Source: Pontederia crassipes (lineage: Eukaryota; Streptophyta; Magnoliopsida; Commelinales; Pontederiaceae). Taken from it: a stretch of 64,000 nt of DNA. This document shows, one piece after another, positions 40,413 to 50,631 of the stretch. The notes under the pieces are model-generated. The model made no database searches. It was not told the DNA's origin and saw only the letters and a list, made by a program, of their open reading frames with translations. Location: contig CM060195.1 in NCBI GenBank assembly GCA_030549335.1, positions 2,715,501 through 2,779,500 on the forward strand, written 5' to 3'. Each line of letters begins with the position of its first letter. The stretch's first letter is position 1. Made by a program: the position numbers and the translations under genes.

Positions 40413-40904
40413 TAAAGATAAAATTCTGCTCGGTCGGCATGAGCCTTCATGAAATTCTACCGAGCTCGGTCCGAGCACAATAATTGGGTTAGGCTCGGGA
40501 TAGACAGTATCGAGATGCCCAATAAGATGTTAGCACGGTCCGACAGTGGGCCAAGGAACCAGACTTAATCTGGTGAATACGTGATTTATTATTAAGTTAT
40601 TTTTATTATATATTTAAATATTTTATAATATTTTATAATTATATTACATATAAAAAGTTTATTATATATCTAATAATCGTAATACCATATATTATATTAT
40701 TTTTTAATATCATATATTATAATACCTTAATTATTTTAGTATTAATACAAATTAACTTTGGACAAAAGAAATAAATCGTCCGACCATGCAGGATTGGCAT
40801 AATGACAACTCAATATGACAAGACTGATTTTTAAAAAGGGTCATGTCACAATCAAACATGATTTGACAGGCCTGAGCACGACATGACATGTTTGTCCATC
40901 TTTA
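40413..40904. mobile_element. hAT-like non-autonomous element, 492 bp
   Basis: The ends are short inverted repeats (TAAAGATAAA... and ...TTTGTCCATCTTTA), flanked by CAAATAAG (40405-40412) and CAAATAGA (40905-40912), a near-perfect 8-bp target duplication. Both subterminal regions are rich in CTCGGTCCGAGCAC, GCACGGTCCG and CCTGAGCACGAC, as in many plant hAT MITEs. The core is AT-rich and non-coding. Confidence 0.7.
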
Positions 40905-40912
40905 CAAATAGA

Positions 40913-43170
40913 TTAGTCTATTTTAAAAAGTTTAAAATTTAATTTAAATATACCAAAACTCCAACATCTAATTAAATTATTTTTCTTCTTAATAATTAAT
41001 GTTTTCAATAAATATACTTATTTTTTTATTTATAATATTTTAATTACTTTTGTAAGGAAATATTATTTTTATTGGACTCAAATTGAATTATTTGTTTTAA
41101 ATTGTTTTTAAAATTTTAAAATAAAACAATATCTTCCAAAAATGAAATAGTATAATCTTGTATTATACTTGTACATTGTCTTTCAAAAAGAAAAGAATAT
41201 TTATTTAATCATACTGAAATTTAATATTTTTTTGGAATAATACATTATCTTTTAAGAGGAAAGTACTTTTTATTATACTTGTCCATTATCTTTCAAAAAG
41301 GAAAAAATAATCTTAATTTGGACTCAATTTCTTAAACTAATGTTAATTTTTAATTAAAAACTAACTCATTGTCTTTCAAAACTAAAAATTAAAATAAAAT
41401 AAGCTTATTTAATTTATTATACTTCTAGCTTCGACAAAGGAAAGTTTATTTATTGTAATCATCATAAAATTGAATCATTTATTTTTTATTTCTAAAATAA
41501 TAAAATATTTGTTTTAAAAAGAAAATTTTGTTTATTTTAATCATACTCAAATTGATAAAAAAAGAAAGAATTAATCTTTCTATTTTTTTTTAAATGGGCT
41601 GGGTATTACACTGACGACGAAAAATTTATTTTGGGAAAACAATCTTCAAAATAACTCTAGTTGGTAATAACTTTTTGACGGAACTCTAAATCTGTCACTA
41701 TTTCTAGCACCGGTCGAAACAGACAAATCCAGCTTACATAACATTGTGGCCGACGTGATTCGACCGTAGGCGCCCGACCTCTCAAGCGTCTTTGATAATA
41801 ATAATATTAAAATATTATCATATAAAAAATTCCAGCCTTGGACAGGATTCCTTCCTCGGAAGTACTATTGTTGACATGTACTATATATAAATGTGGAACC
41901 ATGGAAAACTACAGGCACCACATGGAAGTTAATTTCGCAAATGGCCGATCAAGAGACTTTTGACGTATTAAACTTTATCTTTGTAAGATGATTAATTCTG
42001 GCCAGATAGAAGGGTGTGAAGTTTAAAGAAGACTTATCATAACTATAACTTTATCTGACATGATATTAACGATGATTATTCACATCTACAAAAACATGAA
42101 GAGGCTATTATCTCAAGGTATGCTTTGGAGCTTGATTTTCTTCCATCATGAGTCGCGAGTCTGCAGATATCGACTTATAATTCTTTCAATTATAATTTGT
42201 ATTTTTTTTATTTTCTCTCTAGCAATTCTAGAATGAACTCCATGTTTTTTAGTTGTTTTATTTTAGGAGATTATTATTTGAAGAGAAATTTTGTGAACCC
42301 TAATTCTGTTATTGGATTTCTTTTGATCAATTTCTAGTTATGTTTAATGCTTTTGATTTAATTATTTGGATTTTTTAGTTAAGTAATTACCAGTTGGTGG
42401 ACTATTTGATTTTAGATTTTATTAATTAAATTAAATTATTTATTATGAAATTAAAAATTAGCATAAATTTGATAACTAGTGTGTGGAGAATTAGATCTAT
42501 GTGGTCTGTTAATTTATACTAGTTTGTTGAGTGATTAATAGTCTAGACTTTTCATTTTCATGCATATTAATTTTAATCTTATTTGATTGAATACCATTTT
42601 GTAGGATTTCGGTCTTGATTAAATTTAAGATAGTGTAATTTCTTGATCAAATAATGGATATATCAGTCTGTGGAGTCTATGATTTTAGTCTTGTAAAATT
42701 AGCAATTTAGGAAAATTTTAATCCATCTTAAGAAATTTTATTTATTTTTTTTTGTTCACATATTTATCTTAATTTGTTATCATTTTAAGACATAACTTCA
42801 ACACCATTACATTATCTTATCTTATTATTATGCTATTTTTAAATATTCATTTTATAATTAGAAAACCTATTTTTAATTTCTAATGTTTTTCCTATCTTAT
42901 TAATTTATAAGATCAGATATTGAATTAATAATATCCCTCGTTGTTTCGATAGTTTTTACTATATTACTTGAGAGAATAGTGCACTTGCTAGAGAATTTAT
43001 TTTTGCTACATCATTTTACACATCATTGATGAAAAAAATATGCTTATCAAAATTTTATTTGCTTGTTCATGGAAATTTTGTATATGATATTATTTTGTTT
43101 TTTATAACAATGTTTTAATTATTTGGTTGCTAACTATATTGAATATATTTTTTAATCAAGGTAATTTGAT
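40913..43170. other. AT-rich intergenic region with loose repeats
   Basis: No gene. Between about 41040 and 41580 the phrase CATTATCTTTCAAAAAGGAAA and variants recur several times at uneven spacing, suggesting an old tandem array. 41620-41800 is richer in GC and unassigned. 42100-43170 is AT-rich and precedes the FAR1-type pseudogene, so it may include its former 5' end. Confidence 0.45.
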
Positions 43171-43176
43171 GGATAT

Positions 43177-44900
43177 GAATTTGGTAGACAACATTCAAGA
43201 AGAGACAAATAAGCAAATTACTGATGAGTTGGGGAGAAGAGAGCTATGTCAAATATTATGAGCTACCCAAAACCTTACGTTGGAATATTTGATAGTGCCG
43301 ATGTGATGGTTTTTTCTATTCGGAGGTCTACTGTACAAGTCAAGGGTGACAGAAAACAATATAAATAGAAGTTTGTTTGTTCAAAGGAAGGCAAAAGGAA
43401 TTGATGAAAAATATGTAAAAAATTGTTAAACAAAGAGAACTTAGGGAGAATTATTTAGCCCATTGACATGTTGGTCTAAGACAGGATGAAAAGTGGGAGG
43501 TGCGAAAATTTCTCGAAGAACATAGTCATCCTCTGGCAACACCTTCAATTAAAGATGTCAAGAATGAATTCACACAAAATACCAATATTAACGGATTCTA
43601 AAAGACACATTGGGAACTTACACATAAGTGGCGTTGGTCCATTAAAAAATGCTTGAACACTTAATCTATTTAGTGAGCCACACATCACAACCCAAGATTG
43701 TATTAATTACTTGAGATCAAAGAGAAAAAACATTTTGATTTAGAGTGCCTTATATCGTATATAAATTTCAAAAAAGGATATTTGATGATCCAAGTTTCTT
43801 TCATGGGTGGGAGTTTGATAACATTGCCATGGTAAGAAATTTCTTTTGTTCGAGAAATAGTAAGAATGCATGAATGAAAAGTATCCAAATTTTATATCAT
43901 GAATTAAGACATCACAATGAGTAATGTCATATGTAGAGTTTTCCCATACACAAAACACACACTGCACTTGGCATGTCAGAAGGAATTAGCGACCCATCTT
44001 CAAGATTTATATACATGAGACACATTTAAAAAAATATTATAAAAATGGCTTTATGAATCAACTAGTGTGGATACATTTGAGGAGGGATGGCTTTCCCAAA
44101 GTAGAAGTTCAATTTTTGGATGGGCATTGGCTAGAAAATATGTACAACAAGTGTAGTCAATGGGTGCCACTATATTTTAAAGATCATTTTTTATCACATG
44201 TATGCTACTCAAAGGATGGAGAGTATCAATGCATTTTTTACGGTTAATGCAAAAAATATCATTGTCAGATTTCGTAATACAATATGATAGAGCAATCACA
44301 TCTCATTGAGTTGAGGAACGAGAGGATTTTCAAACCGTGAACTTAATTGATGTGTTAATTAGCAAACATCCATTAGAGGAAAATGCAAGCAAAATATATA
44401 CCAAAATTATTTTTAACAAATTCCAAGATGCATATGCACGTAAGATCTACAAACACAGTGAGAAATCCTTTTATTCGGTATACCCAGTGCGAAATGAAGA
44501 TGAAGGAAAGAATATCGTTGAGTTTACCCATCACCCAAACATTTCTGTAAGGTGTTCTTGTAAAACAAATTGAACAAGTTAATATATTATGTTGTCATAT
44601 TTTAAATATCCCAAACAAGAAAGGGGTTCCAAAGCTACCTGAAGAATATATCCTTCGTCGTTGACCATAAATTCAAATTACAAAAAGGAATTTGCGATAT
44701 ATAATAAAACCTCCACTTTTGAAGACATTTTATTTCCCCAAGAAAAGTTAAGTCGACAAAGCAATATTTGGAGACTAGAAAATATTGATTTGATTTCAGG
44801 AAGACATTACAAGTTTCGAAAATCAATTTTAGATGAAGTTCTAAAAAGATTTGAGGCCTTCAACATAATGAATGTGATGGAAGATAAGCTGATGTGGAAA
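43177..44900 (+). pseudogene. FAR1/FHY3-type (MULE transposase-derived) pseudogene
   Basis: In-order remnants of the FAR1-related/MULE layout: an N-terminal DNA-binding part (FSIRRSTVQ near 43315, KFVCSKEG near 43370, KWEVRKFLEEHSHPLATP near 43490-43545), a central transposase part (MYNKCSQWVPLYFKDHFLSHV near 44140-44210, recalling the WVPAYFK block), then ENASKIYTKIIFNKFQDAYARK (near 44380-44450), HPNISVRCSCKTN (SWIM start near 44530-44570) and NIPNKKGVPKLPEEYILRRWP-like sequence (near 44605-44670). FAR1 and FHY3 are transcription factors domesticated from Mutator transposases. Several stops and frame changes and loss of most of the transposase core show it is dead. It could be a MULE remnant or a decayed FRS gene. 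Confidence 0.7.
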
Positions 44901-45029
44901 ATTATATATACCTTTCATTTATGTTCAACATGCACTCATCTCATATTTTGCCATGTTCTCATTCTCGAACACATGCTTTATTGTCGAAATGTAACTTTTA
45001 TAATTTCTCTACATCCATCTTATAAATAT

Positions 45030-47280
45030 TGTAATTCCTGAGATGGCATTACTTATTTTGCTTTTTTTCCATTTAGAAATCCCAGCGGACAACACATAGG
45101 GACATGTCATAACCCCACCTACACAACACCGCTCGGGGCATACAGGTGGATGCCCTCACCTAAACACTTAGGCGAATTCGGGAGCAGACAATACAATTCA
45201 AGAAGACAACTTGTCCAAAGTAGCAAAATAAAACACCTTTCCACACACGTTCTGGCATACTTCCTTCTTTTATTTTTTCTTTTCTTCTTTTCCTCTTTTC
45301 TTGTTTCTAATGTATAGTTGAACAACCAGCTAGTGGCCGGGGGTATTTTGATGGACATTTCATTTCTGAACATTATCATTTTAAGTTTATGATAGACAAC
45401 AGCCATTTACCTTCTATCTATTGTTTCATTCATTCCTCTATTCCCTGCTTCTTTGTTGTTGCGGTTTTCCAAATGTCTCTTTGGATTTCCTGATGTCTTC
45501 TCATTGATTGATTCACACATTGAGCCTTAACCCAAGATGGTTATGCTCTTCTCCAGCTCAAGCTTCATGGTCGAGAGGTAAGGAAGCTAGAATATTTCAA
45601 TGAGGTACAATATTGGTCGATTCCCTATAAATATATTTTCTATTTTCACTTAACCTCCTGGGTTAAGTTCGGATGCCTTCGATGAAGGTAATTCCCAATT
45701 GAGAGGGTGTTTGTAGTCCCTATCTAAAGCATGCAAACCGAGAGGTTGGTCGGTGCTAGATATGCCAAGGAATCACATTTTTCAAGGTTCCGCTGAGGGT
45801 CAAGCACTCATGCTTCCTCTATTTTTCGGTCAAGAGATGATTTCTTACTTTCAGAACATCAATCGCACATTTTGATGTTGGCACCTTCCGCTCAAGAGGG
45901 TACTCTATTCACCAGCTGCAACAGTTGAGTTGTGTATAAGGAGCTGCCGATGGTCAATCTGCAGTGAGGCCGAGAGATGGACCCGAAGTACCTCAAGGTC
46001 ATTTGTTTCGTTGAAGTTCTTCTTTCGTACAAATGGACTCCCTCCCAAGAGGTTAATCTACTCCTCAACTGTTGTATGCGTGATGAGAGGTGGAACGACG
46101 ATCGAATTGTGTCTAAAGAGTCACTAGCGACTAGTGCCGAGTATGTCCCTGCCTGGATTTTTCTCTATGTTCTCTCTCAAACCGCGCTGAAGAGGATCCA
46201 CTTAAGTGGGATTATCATTTGTCGGCATTCAATGCAGGGCGAGAGGTTGACTGTGTTCTAACTTAAGGCTCAGGATTTCTCTAAATTCAGAGGAGATGGA
46301 CATCTGCTACTACTAAGCCCTTGTGTTTGTCTACTCTAATAGTTTTACATTGGTTCAAGAAATAGAAGTTCTGAAATAGCCCCCTAAGCCCTTGTATTTG
46401 TCTACTATTATCTTTGTCTAATTTTGCATTAAAAACTCATAAAAATTAATGTAGCTTCATTTGCTTTGATTTTTTATTTGTGGTATTTCATTTTCTCTCT
46501 TTGAACAACACATATGGATTTAGCATTTCCTTCTAAACAGTTTCAATCAAGTTGTCCTTGTGAATTGATCCTTAAGTACTACACTGATTGGTGTGCACTT
46601 GCAGCCTCGTGGTGTTTGCTAAGAATTTATAAAATTTAAAATTTATTCGATATTTTTCTATGAAGTGCGAATACTCAGATGCATAGAGGCATCCATGTCC
46701 TTTGCCGTCCTTTTCACACATAGTGTATGATTTTTATGCTCACATATGCAATTCCACTCAGGTCACACACATCACATCGCACTCGTCAACTCAAACTTTT
46801 TGCACCATTGCCGTGGACAATGAAATTTTGTTTTGCATGATTGATTTTGTATTTTGATCTAATTAAGTCTTGTTTATACAATATTTTTTTATTGCTGTTA
46901 ATATCTTGCTTACTTATAGTTTAGCCAATTTCTTATTTTTTTCTCAAAGTAGATTTTAAGTTTCTACATTTTTCCCCTAACTCTTTGTAGTAGTTTTCAC
47001 TTAGATCCTGTAGTTATCATCTTCAATAATTTGTTTTATGCATTTCTGATTTTGAGATTATCATACTTCATATTCTGCACTTAAGTTACAAAGTACTTAT
47101 TAAGTTTTTATAGTGCAGATTGTTGAATACACATATCATATCTTAGATTTCATATTTCTACACTTATTAAATTTTTATTGTGCAGAAATATTGCTGAACA
47201 TGCATTCTCATATTAACCTATATCCTGAACATTGTTGAACCTACCTTGCTAAACATGCAAACAATTATCATATTTCTGAT
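45030..47280. other. Unassigned region with short open frames
   Basis: 45100-46260 has a more coding-like base composition and holds a 94-codon frame (45977-46261, MDPKYLKVICFVEVLLSYKW...) and an overlapping one; neither is recognised. TGTCATAACCCCACC at about 45105 resembles a gypsy LTR start, but no matching end was found. 46300-47280 is AT-rich. From 47080 to 47370 phrases such as TTGTTGAA, GAACATGCA and CATATCTTG recur irregularly. Confidence 0.35.
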
Positions 47281-47403
47281 TTTTTATTGCTGAAATTGCA
47301 AAATTTTATCCTCAACATGCATTTTTATACACATTGTTGAAATTGTTGAACATATCTTGCAGAAATATTTCTGTTTATACCTATACCTATATCTTGAACA
47401 TAC

Positions 47404-47553
47404 CTTGCCGAGGATGTAGGGTGCTGCATCCCATGGGTTGAGCGCGATGGCGTTGTCGGTCTCGTTGTAGGCGGGTGATGGCAGTAGTGGAGCGGCATTC
47501 TCCGGAGGAGGAGGCGGTGCAGTCGTGGGAGAGGAGCTGGGCGCCGATGACAA
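47404..47553 (-). pseudogene. Orphan exon, TPR-like gene fragment
   Basis: A GC-rich open stretch on the minus strand reads SSAPSSSPTTAPPPPPENAA then LLPSPAYNETDNAIALNPWD and AAPYILGK, ending at a good donor (AAG|GTATGTTC). The second half recalls a tetratricopeptide helix pair (Y..A...AI.LNP.DA..Y). No in-frame ATG exists upstream before a stop near 47596, and no downstream exon is visible in the AT-rich DNA that follows. It is probably a captured or stranded gene fragment. The family call is tentative. Confidence 0.35.
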
Positions 47554-47759
47554 AGTGGCGGTGAGCAGAGGAGAAGAGACATCGGAGAGTGTGGGTTAGG
47601 ACACAATCGTGAGAGAAGAGGAGAAAGAAAGAGGCTAGACTTGAATCGGTATTAAATTGTTGCCTAGCCATGATTAAACCATGTTTATCTTGATATACCG
47701 TCCACTTTCAATCGGATGGCTTTGGATATAGGCAGTAAAATTCTACCTAATTAAGTAGG

Positions 47760-47814
47760 GAGCATGTTCATTAAATCCTTGTACATATACTGAAAGGATT
47801 TAATGAACATGCTC
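47760..47814. repeat. Perfect 21-bp inverted repeat, 13-base loop
   Basis: The arms GAGCATGTTCATTAAATCCTT (47760-47780; quoted without its last base: GAGCATGTTCATTAAATCCT) and its exact reverse complement (47794-47814) enclose a 13-base loop. It lies between the orphan exon and a GC-rich stretch. It could form a hairpin in RNA or mark the collapsed end of a foldback element; nothing in the sequence decides. Confidence 0.85.
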
Positions 47815-48870
47815 GGAGTCGTCGACCCCCACGATATGCTCCTCCTAGCGTCAAAATCCCAGCGTCAACGCCCTCCTCGCCCGTGATCGCTCTTCCTGGC
47901 TCCTCAAGTCACCGATATCAAAATCGAGCCATCGATCCACGACGAGAGCTGAGGTCTAAGCACGGGGGAGGGGGGGCTGGTTGATCAGGCCGTCGATCCA
48001 TGATGAGAGCAACGTCACCAGGCTTCAAGGGGTCCGCCCTCACACCAGTCAAGAGCGACGAGGAAAGCGGTCGGCCGATGATAGATTATTTGCACAATTT
48101 AAGATGATGGAGTTATCTCATCTCCTAACTATACCTTCTGAATATTTTACCATGTACTTGAATTAACCCTTCTCTTAGTTCCATGGTGAGATGAACTTTG
48201 TTTAGAATTACCAATCTCCAAGTCCTGGGAGATGTTAGTACCTTCATTGTTGTCCCTATGTGGACATAATTCAAAAGAAATCCATGTTCCACGGATATGG
48301 AGAAGGAAAATTGTTTGAGACTCTAATTATGTTTGCAAACTGTAATAACTCATACGTGATGGCCAGGACTGAGAAGATATAGATGAGCTCCCTGACGACT
48401 GAATTCTTGGACCTCATTTCGACCCATAGATTAAGGTTTATTACAATAATCCAAAAAGATTAAGGTTTACTACAAGAAATGTAAAGAGTTCACGAGGAAA
48501 GCTGTTGTCCGAAGTGTAAAGGTGACTTTGGTGATACTTTTTTTTCTCCTTCACAAAGTTGTTTTGAATAAAGCATTACTTTTCTGTGAAGGTTTTTAAG
48601 ATTCCTCCTGTTCACTTATTCTTTTTGCTTGCCACTTACCCTACCGGAGAATGGCTATTGCACTGAACCAAACGTCCCTTTTTTTGGGATGAATTACACA
48701 GATGTTCTCCCAATTTTATTTTTAATTAAATTATTTTTGAAATTTATTTTTCTTGCATGCGTCATCTTCTTGGCCGATAATAGTCAGTTTTGTAATCATG
48801 TTGCTAATGTGATATAATAAAAAATATTATAAATTTAAGAAAAAATAAAAAATATTATAAAACAAACGAA
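47815..48870. other. GC-rich patch then unassigned DNA
   Basis: 47815-48080 is GC-rich and contains a 61-codon frame (47981-48166) that I do not recognise. 48170-48500 looks like an old coding remnant, with several stops and no family match. TTACTACAAGAAA at about 48469 resembles a CACTA left terminus but differs at the first base and is not clearly a boundary. Confidence 0.35.
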
Positions 48871-50631
48871 GTTGATCATATTACGCAAGCCACGCAGGAG
48901 GGGACCACACCGTTGACCCCAAGACAACTTTGGACGGACCACGTCGGCGTGAAGAAGGGTCGCATTTACGGACTTGGATCTTCTGTGAGTGACACAGATA
49001 TTGGATATGGTCGACGAAGTACTTCAGGTTCATCTCTTTCTAGTATGCAAGAAATTGTGGATCAGGTGACCATCAAGATTAGGGAAGAGGTCAGAAAGGA
49101 ATTCGAAGAACGTGAACGTCGTAACAGGCTTGAAATGAAGAAAATGATGCGTGCCTTCATGCGTGGCGAATTGAATGACGACAACCCCGAGGTAGATTCA
49201 TATATAATACATAATTATTTTTGGAATTTGCTTTAATCTGATGATTCATTGTACTTATTAAATTCATATGCACTTTGACATCAACATGGGCACTAACTTA
49301 AATTTTACTCTTCATCCCTTTCAGTTAGATCTGTAGACTTTCAAAGTTTTCACCGAAAATGAAGTGCAGACAGCTGGATTATGTAAATGTCAGTACTTAG
49401 TATAAATTTCAACATACTTCCTGATCAACGCATGAAATCATAGGAAAAAAACTTAGCAACCTTATTTTAATGATAACTTTGGCATTTTGGATTTAAATGG
49501 TAATGATGATTAAAAGTCATATGCCTCTTTCTATTATTTTGGATGATTATGCTCGATTTTGTTTTAATTTTGAGATTTGGCGTTAGCTTGTTAGTTTACG
49601 CATCTTCTATTGAATTTATCAAATTATGTTGATGTTAAATTCAAATTATGTTTTTATATTTTAGATTTTAGATTCAATTAGATTTTGATTTTGCTCTTCA
49701 ACACTTAACAAACCGAATTCATGTTTTTTTTTTTGCATTTTCATATGTTATAACATTTACTCTATTTCAATTTTGTGCAGTGATGTTTTGCGACGAAGAC
49801 GATATGCGAATTGAACTTCAGCTCTTCGTCGTGACGAAGACGTTATGCCGTTCAATTTGTGAATTCGTGTGATGTTCAATTTGTTTCATGTTTGGATTAT
49901 GTGAATTAATTGTGATGTTCCATTATCTCGTTCCATTATGGATTACGTTATTGAATCTGTGAATTATGGATTACATTATGGATTACATTTCATGTTTGGA
50001 TTACGTTATGCCGAATTGAAATATCGGTGATGTGATGTAATTGAATATGTGATGTGATGTGAATTATCTGTGAATTACGTTATGTCGTTCCATTATGGAT
50101 CAAATGTGTTGTATTATCTGTGAATTATCTGTGAATTCACTATTTTTTTTAAATTTTTTTATGTTTCCGACGGTCCTGACCGTCGGAAACAGCTGAAATA
50201 TTGCAATTTTCAGCGGATTTTTTCGATACTTACCGACGGTTATATTCGTCGGTACACAATTATCGACGGTCGTAGCCCACGAGTAAAACCGTCGATACAA
50301 GATTGTCGACGGTTTTAACCCCGATAAATATCGATGGCTCGAACCGTCAATACTATTGTCGGTTCAAACCATCGATATATATCGGCGGTCCTAACCTTTG
50401 ATAATATTGACAGTTCACCCCGTCGATATTTAACGTTCAACTGTCGCGCCCGCCAGCTAGACCGTCTGTAATACCGACGGTTCAGAAGAAACCGTCGCAA
50501 AATATTTGCGACGCCCCTTTTTCGCACGATCATTGTCCGTCGAAAGAACCGTCGGAAATCGTGATTTTCGACGGATCTAGCCATTTTACCGACGATTAGG
50601 ACCGTCGGTAAAAGAGAGTTTTCTTGTAGTG
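48871..50631 (+). mobile_element. CACTA element remnant, transposase_24-like frame to right end
   Basis: 48871-49236 encodes the C-terminal part of a plant En/Spm-type accessory protein: LWTDHVGVKKGRIYGLGSS, then a charged coiled-coil (MQEIVDQVTIKIREEVRKEF). 50160-50600 is filled with direct and inverted GACGGT/ACCGTC motifs. The element ends at 50619-50631 with TTTTCTTGTAGTG. The main transposase and the left end are missing or unrecognisable. It abuts LOR gene 2: the base after the element starts ATGTACAAGCTCGAACG, the middle of LOR exon 1. Orientation of the protein and the terminus agree. Confidence 0.8.

Noticed and set aside
48465-48482. Left end of the CACTA element (TTACTACAAGAAA)
   Set aside because: The first base differs from CACTA, there is no subterminal motif cluster after it and no LOR exon 1 sequence before it; it is probably coincidence.
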